Origin: Anaerolineae bacterium
GTDB lineage: Bacteria > Chloroflexota > Anaerolineae > Aggregatilineales > Phototrophicaceae
Assembly: GCA_022843385.1 (NCBI GenBank)
Contig: JALHNT010000040.1
Coordinates: 1-64,000 of the forward strand
Direction: 5' to 3'
DNA length: 64,000 nucleotides
The position numbers and the translations under genes were made by a program. The notes under the pieces are model-generated. The model ran no database searches. It was given only the letters and a program-made list of their open reading frames with translations, and was not told the DNA's origin. Each line of letters starts with the position of its first letter. Position 1 is the stretch's first letter. Shown one piece after another: positions 18,990 to 27,814 of the stretch.

Positions 18990-20696
18990 ATGACCGACCT
19001 GACCCACTATCGCACGGGCGATGTCCCTCTACCCGATCATAATGTCCTGTGGCCGCTGTATGGCGCGGGGCTGGATAATCTGGGGGCCGAGGGCAAACCG
19101 ATCGATACACCGCTGCCCAAGCCCGGCCCGGATGAGCTGCTGGTGCGGCATGATGCGGTAGGGCTGTGTTTTTCCGACATCAAGGTGATTAAGCTGGGCG
19201 AAGAACACCCCCGCATCTATCGCAAGATGCGCGAGAATCCGGTGGTGCTGGGGCATGAAGTCAGCATGACCGTCGTCGATGTGGGCAACAACCTCAAGGG
19301 CAAGTATCACATTGGTCAGCGCTTCATCATTCAGGCCGACATCTATGTGAAGGGCGTGGGTTATGCCTATGGCTACGAAATCCAGGGCGGCCTGTCGCAT
19401 TACGGCCTGATCGACAAGCGGGTGCTGGAAGGCGACGAAGGCAATTACCTGCTGCCGGTGCAGCCGGATAAGGGCTATGCCGAGAGTGCGCTGACCGAAC
19501 CCTGGGCCTGCGTCATCGCGGCTTACGGGCTGGAATATCGCACGACGCTCAAGCCGGGCGGCACCACCTGGATCATCGGCACGGGTGTGGATCGGGGCTA
19601 CAGCCTGAGCGCGGGTTTTGACGCCGACGCGCATCCGGCTCGACTGCTGCTCTCCAATGTCCCTGGTGCGCTGGCGGCCGATCTGAAGGAACGGGCGCGT
19701 GACCTGGGCATCGACATTCATGAGGTCAGCGATCTGGCGACTCCGCCAGTGGAACCAATCGATGATATTGTCCTGCTGGGCAATGACCCGGACATTGTGG
19801 AAAAGGTCAGCCCGCGCCTGGCGAACTTCGGCATCTTCGCCGTCGTCTCCGATCAGCCGATGCCGCGCAAACTGCCGGTGGATATGGGACGCATCCATTA
19901 TAATCGCTGGGTCTATGTAGGCACGACCAGCGCTGACATCGCCCACGCCTACAGCGAGGTGCCGGTGCGCTCGGAATTCAAGGCCGGCGGCAAAGCCTGG
20001 TTCGTCGGCGCGGCGGGGCCGATGGGACGGATGCACGTGCAGCGCGCCATCCAGATTCCCAATGGCCCGAAGACCGTCATCTGCACCGATGTCAGCGATC
20101 ACCGGCTGCAAGACCTGTACGACAGCTTCGTGGATGAGGCCAAGTCCAAAGGGATCGAGTACATCTGCATCAATCCGCAGAAAGACCCGGCAGCCTACAA
20201 CGCGCTGATGAATCCGTATCTGGCACACGGTTTCGACGACATCATCGTGCTGGCTCCGGTGACCTTCCTCATCAGCGACTCGGCGCGGTATCTGGCGCGG
20301 GAAGGCGTGATGAATGTGTTCGCCGGCGTGGCGCGTGGCACGATGGCCGAAGTTGATCTGAGCGATGTCTACCTCAAGCAAATCCGCTGGATCGGTCAAT
20401 CCGGTTCGACCATTCAGGATTTGCGGGTGATGCTGGAACAGGGCGAGTCGGGCATCCTCTCACGCAATCGTTCGGTCGCCGCCATCGGTTCGTTGAATGC
20501 GGCCAAAGATGGCATGAAGGCGCTGCAAGATGCGGTTTATCCGGGCAAGGTGGTGATCTTCCCCCATATCAAGGATATGCCGCTGACCGCGCTGGAAGAC
20601 CTGAAGGAGAAGCTGCCCACCGTTTACGCCAAACTCAAGGATGGGCGCGAGTGGACGGTTGAGGCTGAAGAAGAATTTTTGCGTCTGATGCTCTGA
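18990..20696 (+). CDS. Oversized zinc-type (MDR) sugar/polyol dehydrogenase, SorE-like
   Basis: About 568 residues against roughly 350-410 for usual MDR enzymes. The GroES-like catalytic part shows a zinc Cys in GLCFSDIKV and GHE in VVLGHEVSM (residues about 55-95). Two Rossmann-like segments follow: a degenerate one from about 190 (GGTTWIIGTGVDRGYS) and a normal one from about 330 (GGKAWFVGAAGPMGRMH). ATG 18990 has a strong GGAGGAG upstream; earlier codons from 18888 run through a repeat. It is 8 bp before an SrlD-like gene, the same pairing as sorE/sorD of sorbose operons, so a keto-sugar(-phosphate)/polyol redox step is likely. The exact substrate is unknown. Confidence 0.83.
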   Translation: MTDLTHYRTGDVPLPDHNVLWPLYGAGLDNLGAEGKPIDTPLPKPGPDELLVRHDAVGLCFSDIKVIKLGEEHPRIYRKMRENPVVLGHEVSMTVVDVGNNLKGKYHIGQRFIIQADIYVKGVGYAYGYEIQGGLSHYGLIDKRVLEGDEGNYLLPVQPDKGYAESALTEPWACVIAAYGLEYRTTLKPGGTTWIIGTGVDRGYSLSAGFDADAHPARLLLSNVPGALAADLKERARDLGIDIHEVSDLATPPVEPIDDIVLLGNDPDIVEKVSPRLANFGIFAVVSDQPMPRKLPVDMGRIHYNRWVYVGTTSADIAHAYSEVPVRSEFKAGGKAWFVGAAGPMGRMHVQRAIQIPNGPKTVICTDVSDHRLQDLYDSFVDEAKSKGIEYICINPQKDPAAYNALMNPYLAHGFDDIIVLAPVTFLISDSARYLAREGVMNVFAGVARGTMAEVDLSDVYLKQIRWIGQSGSTIQDLRVMLEQGESGILSRNRSVAAIGSLNAAKDGMKALQDAVYPGKVVIFPHIKDMPLTALEDLKEKLPTVYAKLKDGREWTVEAEEEFLRLML

Positions 20697-20704
20697 GAGG
20701 AATC

Positions 20705-21493
20705 ATGAACCCACAATACGAGAACAAAATCGCCATCGTCACCGGCGGCGGTCAGGGATTGGGACAGGCCATCTGCCTGCGGCTGGCGCATGAGGGCTGT
20801 CATGTGGTGGTGGCTGACCTGAACGAAGCCCAGGCCATCGAAACCGCCGGACTGGTCGAGAAGATGGGGCGGCGGTCGCGCGGCGTGAAGGTCGATGTGA
20901 CGCAGGAAGATCAGGTGGCGAAGCTGGTCGATGATACCGTCGCTGATTTCGGTGGGCTGGATTTGCTGGTCGCCAATGCCGGGGTCGTCCTGTCGGGCGA
21001 GATCGACACCTTCCCGGTGGAGAAGTGGCGCACGGTGATCGAGGTCAATCTGGTCGGCTACTTCCTGGCGGCCAAACACGCGGCGCGCATCATGAAAGCC
21101 CAGCGGCGCGGCACCATCATCCAGATCAATTCTAAGTCTGGCAAGAAGGGCAGCAACAAGAACAGCGCTTACGCCGCCTCGAAGTTCGGCGGCATCGGCC
21201 TGACGCAAAGCCTGGGGCTGGAGCTGGCGGAGTATGGCGTGCGGGTCAACGCCATCTGCCCCGGCAACCTGCTCGACTCGCCGCTGTGGGTCAACTCGCT
21301 CTACAAGCAGTATGCCCAGCGCTGGGGCATCACCGAAGAACAGGTACGGCAGAAATACATGGATGAGGTGCCGATGAAGCGCGGCTGCACCTATGATGAT
21401 GTGACCAATGTGCTGGTGTTCCTGGCCTCCGATCAGGCCAGTTATATGACCGGGCAGGCCATCAATGTCACCGGCGGGCAGGAAATGCGTTAG
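20705..21493 (+). CDS. srlD: Sorbitol-6-phosphate dehydrogenase-like SDR
   Basis: 262 residues. Beyond the general SDR motifs (TGGGQGLG, NAGV, Tyr/Lys in YAASK), the sequence carries text distinctive of SrlD/SorD: INSKSGKKGSNKNSAYAASK, ALICPGNLLDSPLW-type (here ICPGNLLDSPLWV), EVPMKRGCTYDDV and SYMTGQAINVTGGQ. SrlD oxidises D-glucitol 6-phosphate to fructose 6-phosphate with NAD. No PTS genes are present, so the enzyme may act on a free polyol or on one phosphorylated by a kinase elsewhere. It lies between the SorE-like and DUF2283 genes in one tight operon. Confidence 0.87.
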   Translation: MNPQYENKIAIVTGGGQGLGQAICLRLAHEGCHVVVADLNEAQAIETAGLVEKMGRRSRGVKVDVTQEDQVAKLVDDTVADFGGLDLLVANAGVVLSGEIDTFPVEKWRTVIEVNLVGYFLAAKHAARIMKAQRRGTIIQINSKSGKKGSNKNSAYAASKFGGIGLTQSLGLELAEYGVRVNAICPGNLLDSPLWVNSLYKQYAQRWGITEEQVRQKYMDEVPMKRGCTYDDVTNVLVFLASDQASYMTGQAINVTGGQEMR

Positions 21494-21494
21494 G

Positions 21495-21800
21495 ATGAAC
21501 GTCAGTTATGACACCCGTTACGACAGCCTGTATATCACGCTCAACGATAAGCCGGTTGTGGCGAGCCAAATGATCGGTCATGCAACGGTGATTGACCTCG
21601 ATGAATTCGGCGAGGTGATCGGGATTCATGTCATCGCGCCGCGTGAGCGTGAGATTGATCCATTTCACATCCAGCTCGAAACGCTCACTGAGCAAACGCC
21701 ACGCCGGGAGCCGACTGAGGCGGAACTGGCGCAGTTGCGGCAGGCATCGCAGGAAGCGCATCAACGCTATCGTGAACGGCACAATCTGGAAAAAACCTAG
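21495..21800 (+). CDS. DUF2283-family small protein
   Basis: 101 residues. The start, MNVSYDTRYDSLYITLNDKP, and VIDLDEFGEVIGIHVI match the short DUF2283 fold (a beta-rich domain of unknown function that recurs beside toxin genes or in metabolic operons). The C-terminal 35 residues are a charged helix. The ATG is 2 bp after the SrlD-like stop; the stop abuts the next gene, so it is translated with the operon. No toxin partner is visible. Role unknown. Confidence 0.75.
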   Translation: MNVSYDTRYDSLYITLNDKPVVASQMIGHATVIDLDEFGEVIGIHVIAPREREIDPFHIQLETLTEQTPRREPTEAELAQLRQASQEAHQRYRERHNLEKT

Positions 21801-23078
21801 ATGTCACTCAGCGGATCGCGTCAGTATGTCGGGTTTGGCTTCGGCGCTATTCAGGCCGGACTGCTGCTCTATGAAGCGTATCAATCGGGCAGCTTCAGCC
21901 GGCTCACCGTCGCCGAAGTCATGCCCGATGTGGTGGAGGCCATCCGGTCAGCCGGCGGCAGGTTCACCGTCAATATCGCGCAGGCGGATCGAGTCGAGAA
22001 TGCTGTGGTGGGGCCGGTTGACATTCGTGATCCAGCCGTCGAAGCCGACCGCGCTGCGTTGATCGAAGCGGTGGCCGCAGCCGACGAGATCGGGACGGCG
22101 GTGCCGAGTGTGCGATTCTTTCAGAACGATACGCCCGGCAGCATCCACCGCATTCTGGCGGAGGGCTTGCGCCGTAAAGCGGCCGAGGGCGGGCCACGAG
22201 CCGTCATCTACACTGCTGAAAATCACAATCATGCGGCGGAAATCCTCGAAGAAGCCGTGTTCGGGCTGATCCCGGAGCATGAACGCACCGCCGTCGGGGA
22301 ACGGGTGCGCTTTCTCAACACCGTGATCGGCAAGATGAGTGGGCTGGCTGACCCGGATGCGGTCATCGCCCCCCTGACGCCCGGCAGTCACCGTGCTTTT
22401 CTGGTCGAAGCCTTCAATCGCATCCTCATCTCGCGTATCAATTTTGCCGACCAGCTGTTCGAGCGCGGCATTGGGGTGTTCGTCGAGAAAGCCGACCTGC
22501 TGCCGTTTGAAGAGGCCAAACTCTACGGGCATAACGCCGTTCACGCGCTGGCAGCCTATCTGGCACAGGCGCGTGGATTGACGGCGATCAGCGATCTGCG
22601 CGACTACCCGGAGATAATGACGTTGCTGCGGAAAACCATCCTCGACGAATCGGGAGCGGCGCTCATCCGAAAGTACGCCGGGCTGGATGACCTGTTCACC
22701 CCGGCAGGGTTCGCTGCTTATGTTGATGATCTGCTGCCGCGCATGACCAATCCTTACCTGAAAGATGCGGTCACCCGCGTCGGACGCGACCCGCAACGTA
22801 AGCTGGGCTGGGATGACCGGCTGATCGGGGCGCTGCGGCTGGCGCTGCGGCAGGGCATCATGCCGCGTGGTTATGCGCTGGGGGCGGTGGCCGCGCTGGC
22901 CGCCATCAACCCGGCCTATGTCAGCGATATAGCTGCATCCGAATCGTTCCTGCGCCAGCTCTGGCAGCCGTCACAGCCGGATGAAGCTGAAGTCGCCTCG
23001 GTTCTCCAGTTGATTCAGGATGCGCATTCGACTTTTGCATCCTGGTTGCACTCCGGGTTTACCGCGCCATTGGCGTGA
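21801..23078 (+). CDS. Mannitol dehydrogenase-family enzyme (mannitol-1-phosphate 5-dehydrogenase-like)
   Basis: 425 residues. An N-terminal Rossmann part (GFGFGAIQAGLLLYEAY) differs from classical MtlD, which has GxGxxGRG. The C-terminal mannitol dehydrogenase domain is recognisable: EKADLLPFEEAKLYGHNAVHAL (cited KLYGHNAVHAL), MTNPYLKDAVTRVGRDPQRKL (cited NPYLKDAVTRVGRD) and WDDRLIGALRLALRQG. It interconverts a polyol(-phosphate) with its keto form using NAD. ATG follows the previous stop directly. With the SorE- and SrlD-like genes it makes three different polyol redox families in one operon. Confidence 0.85.
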   Translation: MSLSGSRQYVGFGFGAIQAGLLLYEAYQSGSFSRLTVAEVMPDVVEAIRSAGGRFTVNIAQADRVENAVVGPVDIRDPAVEADRAALIEAVAAADEIGTAVPSVRFFQNDTPGSIHRILAEGLRRKAAEGGPRAVIYTAENHNHAAEILEEAVFGLIPEHERTAVGERVRFLNTVIGKMSGLADPDAVIAPLTPGSHRAFLVEAFNRILISRINFADQLFERGIGVFVEKADLLPFEEAKLYGHNAVHALAAYLAQARGLTAISDLRDYPEIMTLLRKTILDESGAALIRKYAGLDDLFTPAGFAAYVDDLLPRMTNPYLKDAVTRVGRDPQRKLGWDDRLIGALRLALRQGIMPRGYALGAVAALAAINPAYVSDIAASESFLRQLWQPSQPDEAEVASVLQLIQDAHSTFASWLHSGFTAPLA

Positions 23079-23103
23079 CGGGACTTTCACGCGTGGAAAG
23101 TTA

Positions 23104-23162
23104 GTAAATCTCAACTTTTGCCTGTTCTTGCCTGTTTATCAGGCAACATGCTCGATCAACTG
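23104..23162. repeat. 59-bp dispersed element with hairpin, copy 1 (inverted)
   Basis: On the minus strand this reads CAGTTGA...GCCTGATAAACAGGCA...GAACAGG...AAAGTT...ATTTAC. The 16-bp core, whose ends form a GCCTG-ATAAA-CAGGC hairpin, is identical to that at 48210-48225. It lies in the leader of the substrate-binding-protein gene. Confidence 0.7.
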
Positions 23163-23293
23163 CGTAAGACACAAATTGAACCGCCCTGCGACCTGAACCA
23201 AAGCGGTAGGCGATTTGGTTAAAGAGGGTTACAATCGTTGACGGGCGATTTTCCGAACTATTGACAATAGAGCGAAACAAGAAAGGGTTGGGT

Positions 23294-24958
23294 ATGAAAC
23301 GATTACTCCTGCTCGTACTGGTGCTTCTGGTGGCGCTGCCACTGAGCATCGCTGCTGCCCAGGATGATGAGACAGTCGTCATTCGCGGCTTCGGCAATAT
23401 CAGCAGCTTCAATCCGGCGCTGGCTTCGGATGGCGCGTCGTTCCAGGCCTACAGCCTGCTGTTCCCCGCCCCGGTGCGGGTGGACAGCTTCACCGGCGAA
23501 CCGACCCCCGGCCTGACCAGTTGGACCGTTTCGGAAGATGGGTTGACTTACACCTTCACCATCACTGAAGGCGCGGTCTGGAGCGACGGCACCCCCATCA
23601 CCGCCGACGACATGATCTTCACCATCGGCGCGATCCAGCAGGAAGAAATCGCGACCGTGCTGGAATCGAACGTGGCGCTGATCGACAGCGTGACCAAGAT
23701 CGATGATCGCACCTATGAGATCAAGCTGAGTTCCCCGGACTGCGCGGCGCTGAGCCAGTTCGGCGCGATCCGCTTCATGCCGGCGCACAAGTACGCGGCG
23801 GATTACAGCGATTTCATGGGGAGCGACTTCAACATGAACCCGGACATCAGCGGTGGCCCGTACATTCTGGAAGAATGGGCACCGGATGAGGGCCAGCGCT
23901 TCCGCGCCAACGCCGACTTCTGGGGCGGTGCGCCGCAGATTCCCTTCCTGGTCAACCGCGTGATTGGCGAACAGACCGTCGCGCTTCAGGCGATCCAGGC
24001 CGGTGAAATCGACTACACCTACTTCCAGGGCGATCTGTTCTCGCAGATCACCAATCAGGAAGACCTGCAATTCCAGTTCTTCCCCCAGTACACTGTCAAC
24101 TTCCTGTCGCTGAACTGGGCTGACCCCAGCAATCCACAGCCAGCGGTGGACGAAGCCGGCAATCCGGTGGAACAGACGCCGCATCCGTTGTTCAGCGATG
24201 TGAACGTGCGTAAAGCGGTGGCGATGGGTTACAACAAGCAGGACATTCTGGCGACACTGGGCGGCGAGACCGGCGGCACACGACTGGTCGGCGCAGTGGC
24301 TCCCAGCGTGACCTGGGCTTACAACAGCAGCATCGAACCCTATCCCTTTGATCCGGAGATGGCACAGCAGATGCTGGAAGAAGCCGGTTGGGTCGATAGC
24401 GACGGCGATGGCGTGCGCGAGAAGGATGGCGTCAAGCTGTCATTCACCATCCGCTACAGCAACATTCTGAACCTGTTCGAGACGACCGCGCTCATCGCTC
24501 AGGATCAGCTCAATCAGATCGGTTTCGATGTGCAGTTGGAACTGGTGGAATGGGCGAATTACCTGGATGATGTCTACTTCGGTCAGAATTACGACGCCAC
24601 CCCGATGAGCAACAGCGGTGGCACGGCTCCGCCGGACCCGAACGACTTCATGACGCTGCTGCTGACGGCGGAAGATGTCCCCGGCGCGGGCAACAACCTG
24701 GCCTCCTATGTCAACCCGCAGATCGATGAACTGGTAGCGCAGGCACGCACGGTTCCTGGCTGCGACCTGGCGGCGCGGGCGGAAATCTACCAGCAGATTC
24801 AGCAGATCGCCCACGATGATGTGGCCTATGACTGGACGTTCACCCCGAACATCTATCAGATCGCCAACAAGCGCATCGGCGGCTTCGAACCCGGCCCGTC
24901 GTGGGTTTTCTACGGCTACACCGGTCATGTCCAGAACTGGACGCTGGGCGGCGAATAA
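23294..24958 (+). CDS. ABC transporter substrate-binding protein, family 5 (peptide/opine type)
   Basis: 554 residues. Signal peptide MKRLLLLVLVLLVALPLSIAA ends near AQDDE (no lipobox Cys). SBP_bac_5 fold text follows: PTPGLTSWTVSEDGLTYTFT (cited WTVSEDGLTYTFT), WSDGTPITADDMIFT, DISGGPYILEEW, NVRKAVAMGYNKQDIL and QMLEEAGWVDSDGDGVREKDG. It binds oligopeptides, nickel or sugars outside the cell. ATG 23294 is preceded by AAAGGG. The gene converges on two permease genes of the same transporter class at 25729-27702; no ATPase is nearby. Confidence 0.9.
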   Translation: MKRLLLLVLVLLVALPLSIAAAQDDETVVIRGFGNISSFNPALASDGASFQAYSLLFPAPVRVDSFTGEPTPGLTSWTVSEDGLTYTFTITEGAVWSDGTPITADDMIFTIGAIQQEEIATVLESNVALIDSVTKIDDRTYEIKLSSPDCAALSQFGAIRFMPAHKYAADYSDFMGSDFNMNPDISGGPYILEEWAPDEGQRFRANADFWGGAPQIPFLVNRVIGEQTVALQAIQAGEIDYTYFQGDLFSQITNQEDLQFQFFPQYTVNFLSLNWADPSNPQPAVDEAGNPVEQTPHPLFSDVNVRKAVAMGYNKQDILATLGGETGGTRLVGAVAPSVTWAYNSSIEPYPFDPEMAQQMLEEAGWVDSDGDGVREKDGVKLSFTIRYSNILNLFETTALIAQDQLNQIGFDVQLELVEWANYLDDVYFGQNYDATPMSNSGGTAPPDPNDFMTLLLTAEDVPGAGNNLASYVNPQIDELVAQARTVPGCDLAARAEIYQQIQQIAHDDVAYDWTFTPNIYQIANKRIGGFEPGPSWVFYGYTGHVQNWTLGGE

Positions 24959-24998
24959 GACTGACTCAGACTATTCCGGAAAAATAATTCTACAAAGA

Positions 24999-25091
24999 AC
25001 CCCTATCCCCCCAGCCCCCTTTCCCCGCACGCGGAGAAAGGGGGAGTCAAAAGCCCCTCTCCGTACAACGGGGAGGGGTTTGGGGTGGGGT
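24999..25091. repeat. Composite G/C-rich palindrome
   Basis: Outer arms ACCCCTATCCCCCCA and TGGGGTGGGGT enclose two hairpins, CCCCCTTTC.../GAAAGGGGG and CCCCTCTCCGT/ACGGGGAGGGG. It sits between convergent genes and belongs to the CCCTCACCCC repeat family. Confidence 0.75.
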
Positions 25092-25131
25092 GAATTGGAG
25101 AGGCAAATTTTGGAACAGCCTCAACACAGAC

Positions 25132-25158
25132 AGAGGGTGCAGCCTGCACCCTCTTTTT
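25132..25158 (+). terminator. Terminator of the substrate-binding-protein gene
   Basis: Perfect 10-bp stem AGAGGGTGCA/TGCACCCTCT with loop GCC and a run of five T. It ends where the convergent minus-strand gene stops. Confidence 0.88.
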
Positions 25159-25732
25159 ATTCCAGGATTTGCAGGCTTTCCAGCATGGCCTGCAACGTCG
25201 GCTCGATGGTCGGCCACTCCTCCAGCGGGGCGGTCAGGGCGATGATGTAGACGAAGGTGTTCTGTGCCAGCGTCGCCAGGATGCGCCCCCGTGACTCCGG
25301 GCTGTCCTCATTCTCTTTGCCCTCAATCTCAACCCGCAGCGCCGCTCGATCTAAAAGCGTAGTGGAGGTGATGTCACCCTGCTGCACCCAGAAGCGATCT
25401 GAGCGCAGCGGGCCGCGCCGCAGATAGAGGTCAAGCGCTTCTTCCAACGTTCCGAACGACCCCAGCGGCCCCAGACGTTGGACGGTGAAGGTCGGGCCGG
25501 GTTTGGCCTGGAACAGGGTCGATGTCGGGCCGAGCAGCATCAATCCCTGCATCGGGATGGTGTAATCCCATTCGGCAGGATAACGGACGGTGAAGCCCTG
25601 CGGACTATCGTCAAACACCTGGGTCAACGGCAGCCCGGCATTGAGCGATGGCGAACGGTTCGCCAGCAGCACGATCACGATCAACGCGATGAGGCTGAAG
25701 CTCACGATCAAGGGCCGGCTGTACTGCCTCAT
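25157..25732 (-). CDS. Small membrane-anchored PsbP-like protein
   Basis: About 191 residues. An N-terminal helix (RPLIVSFSLIALIVIVLLA) anchors or exports it. The soluble part begins QGFTVRYPAEWDYTI, a PsbP/DUF1795-like opening (GF-V-YP--W), and ends in LAALAQNTFVYIIALTAP-type strands (here TLAQNTFVYIIALTA). ATG 25732 is chosen: AAAGG lies 8 bp upstream and the codon overlaps the permease stop by 4 bp, so translation is coupled. Probably an accessory extracytoplasmic protein of the transporter operon; function unknown. Confidence 0.75.
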   Translation of the reverse strand: MRQYSRPLIVSFSLIALIVIVLLANRSPSLNAGLPLTQVFDDSPQGFTVRYPAEWDYTIPMQGLMLLGPTSTLFQAKPGPTFTVQRLGPLGSFGTLEEALDLYLRRGPLRSDRFWVQQGDITSTTLLDRAALRVEIEGKENEDSPESRGRILATLAQNTFVYIIALTAPLEEWPTIEPTLQAMLESLQILE

Positions 25733-26670
25733 GCCTGACCTTTTTTCTGCCCCAACCGCACCCGATGAGGATCGAGCGCATCCCGCAGGCCATCGCCGAC
25801 CAGATAGAAGCACATGACCGTCGTCATAATCAGCAGACCGGGCCAGACGACGAGGTGGACGCCGGTGGCGAAATAGGTGCGCGAGTCGGTCAGCATATTG
25901 CCCCAGCTTGGTACCGGCGGCTGCACCCCGACCCCCAGAAAGCTCAAGCCGGATTCGATCAGGATCAGGTTGCCGGCGATGATCGACCCGGTCACGATGA
26001 CGATGGAGAGCAGATTGGGCAGGATGTGTGCGAGCAGCAGTTGCCGATCAGAAGCACCCAGCGCCCGCGCCGCCAGCACATAATCGCGTTCCTTCAGGCT
26101 CAACACTTCCGCCCGAACCAACCGCGTCGTCCCGGTCCAGCCGGTCAGCGCCAGGATCAGGATGAGCGTCTCGGCGTTCGGCTGCCAGATGGCGGCCACG
26201 ATCAGCAGGATGAACAGCGGTGGGATCGAGTTGAGGGTGTTGACGGCCCAGGTGATGAAGTCATCGACGCGCTTGCCGTAATAGCCGGAGAGCAGCCCCA
26301 GCACAATGCCGATCAGGATAATCATCAGACTGGCGCTGTAGGCAATCGCCAGTGACACCCGTCCGCCGTACATCAGGCGAATGAGCTGGTCGCGCCCCAG
26401 ATGATCGGTGCCGAGCAGATTGCCGCCTGAACCCGGTGGCAGGAAGCGCTGGCTGGCATTGGTGCGCGTCACATCAATTTGCAGCACATTCTCCACCAGT
26501 GGCGGCCCCAGCACACAGGTGATGGTCAGCAGCAGCAGCACGATCAAGGCCGCCAGCGTGAGGCGATCTCGCAACAGATGACGCACACCGTCCTGAAACA
26601 GCGTCCGCGAGCGCGCCTGATCGACAGCAGTCAGTTGCAGTTTAGGGACAGCCGGTTGCGCAGCGCTCAT
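25729..26670 (-). CDS. ABC transporter permease, DppC/OppC type
   Basis: 313 residues, about six TM helices. An N-terminal OppC-N helix (TLAALIVLLLLTITCVLGPPL) is followed by the GTDHLGRDQLIRLMYGGR motif that marks DppC/OppC proteins, and the EAA loop near LGASDRQLLLAHILPNLL. It forms half of the membrane channel for peptide-class import. GGAG precedes the ATG by 6 bp. It is 3 bp after the OppB-type gene and overlaps the small gene downstream. Confidence 0.92.
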   Translation of the reverse strand: MSAAQPAVPKLQLTAVDQARSRTLFQDGVRHLLRDRLTLAALIVLLLLTITCVLGPPLVENVLQIDVTRTNASQRFLPPGSGGNLLGTDHLGRDQLIRLMYGGRVSLAIAYSASLMIILIGIVLGLLSGYYGKRVDDFITWAVNTLNSIPPLFILLIVAAIWQPNAETLILILALTGWTGTTRLVRAEVLSLKERDYVLAARALGASDRQLLLAHILPNLLSIVIVTGSIIAGNLILIESGLSFLGVGVQPPVPSWGNMLTDSRTYFATGVHLVVWPGLLIMTTVMCFYLVGDGLRDALDPHRVRLGQKKGQA

Positions 26671-26673
26671 GCC

Positions 26674-27702
26674 TCACTCCAGACGAATGCGCGGATCAAG
26701 CAGCGCATAGAGAATATCGGATAGCAGAACACCCAGGATGAACATGGCAGCTGCGATCACCACCGAACCCATCACCACCGGGTAGTCGCGGTTTAACACA
26801 GCGGTCACCACCAGCCGTCCCATGCCCGGCCAGGTGAACACCTGCTCGACGATCACAGCGCCACTGAGCAGCGTCCCCAGCCCCGGGCCCAGAAAAGTGG
26901 CTACCGGCAGCAGGGCGTTGCGGGTGGCATGACGCACCCAGACGACGCGATCCGCCAGCCCTTTCGCCCGCGCCGTGCGGATGTAATCCTGCGTCAGCAC
27001 TTCCAGCAGCTCGGTACGGGTGAAGCGCGAGACGAAGGCAATCGTCCCCAGCGACAGGACGAACACCGGCATCACCATGTAACGGGCAGTTTCAAGCAGA
27101 TTGAAGCCGTCGCTTCGGCTGGCGATGTCGCGCATCCCACTCATCGGCAGCCAGTCGAGATTGACGCTGAAGACGATGATGAGCAGCAAGCCTAACCAGA
27201 AAGCCGGTACCGCGTTGCCAATGACCGAGATGACGCGCACCACCTGGTCGAGCCAGGTCTTGTGATAGACCGCTGCCACCACGCCCAACGCGATGCCCGC
27301 GCCATAACCCAACACCAGCGCGGTGAAGGTCAAGAGCAGCGTGGCCGGGATGCGCTCGACGATCAGGCTCAGAACCGGTTCGCGCTGGCGGATCGAGTTG
27401 CCCAGATCACCGCGCAGCAGGCCGCGCCGTTCGCCATTGGTATCGCCCACGCCGTCACCGTCGATGTCCATCCGCGTCCAGTCGTTGCCGATGAGCCAGT
27501 AGATGTACTGGGTCAGCGGTGGCTGATCCAGACCCAGCTCGCGACGCATGGTTTCAGCGGCCTCCGGGTCGCGGTTGGGCGAAAAGGTGATGAGATCAAT
27601 CGGGTCACCCGGCGAGAGGATCATCAACAGGAAGGAGATGATTGTCACGCCAAAGAAGGTTGGAATGCCCTGGAGCGCCCGGCGCAGCAGATATTGTCCC
27701 AT
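26674..27702 (-). CDS. ABC transporter permease, DppB/OppB type
   Basis: 342 residues. The N-terminus MGQYLLRRALQGIPTFFGV and SPGDPIDL are typical of DppB; six TM helices and the EAA loop (ARAKGLADRVVWVRHATRNALLP, cited AKGLADRVVWVRHA) are visible. It pairs with the DppC-type protein. The gene faces away from the Rpe-like operon across a 165-bp spacer that contains the SorC-type operator, so both units may share that control. No ATP-binding subunit is encoded in the window. Confidence 0.92.
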   Translation of the reverse strand: MGQYLLRRALQGIPTFFGVTIISFLLMILSPGDPIDLITFSPNRDPEAAETMRRELGLDQPPLTQYIYWLIGNDWTRMDIDGDGVGDTNGERRGLLRGDLGNSIRQREPVLSLIVERIPATLLLTFTALVLGYGAGIALGVVAAVYHKTWLDQVVRVISVIGNAVPAFWLGLLLIIVFSVNLDWLPMSGMRDIASRSDGFNLLETARYMVMPVFVLSLGTIAFVSRFTRTELLEVLTQDYIRTARAKGLADRVVWVRHATRNALLPVATFLGPGLGTLLSGAVIVEQVFTWPGMGRLVVTAVLNRDYPVVMGSVVIAAAMFILGVLLSDILYALLDPRIRLE

Positions 27703-27768
27703 AAGCGTAACCTGTTTTGGTGAAGTGACTTATCATAACGGAGTTCAGATGGAAGGGCAAAAGAATCC

Positions 27769-27782
27769 GTCAAACGTTTGAC
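27769..27782. promoter_or_regulatory. 14-bp perfect palindrome over the -35 box
   Basis: GTCAAAC/GTTTGAC. Its right arm overlaps the -35 hexamer TTGACA, so a bound dimer would block RNA polymerase. The centre CG with flanking AAA/TTT resembles LacI-family sites in style only. Confidence 0.5.
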
Positions 27783-27807
27783 AGACCAGGTCACGTCATG
27801 TTACATT
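27778..27807 (+). promoter_or_regulatory. Promoter of the Rpe-like/MocA/GMC operon
   Basis: -35 TTGACA (27778-27783), 18-bp spacer, -10 TACATT (27802-27807) with an extended TG two bases before. Transcription would start just before or within the operator at 27815. Confidence 0.65.
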
Positions 27808-27814
27808 GTAATAA

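Noticed and set aside
19029-20399. 456-codon minus-strand frame opposite the zinc dehydrogenase
   Set aside because: It is the GC-bias shadow of a gene with clear MDR motifs; its text is His/Arg/Gln-rich without domains, and it has no ribosome site.
23129-23144. dif/XerC-XerD-like recombination site
   Set aside because: The core forms a hairpin but lacks XerC/XerD arm text, and a second copy exists in another operon leader.
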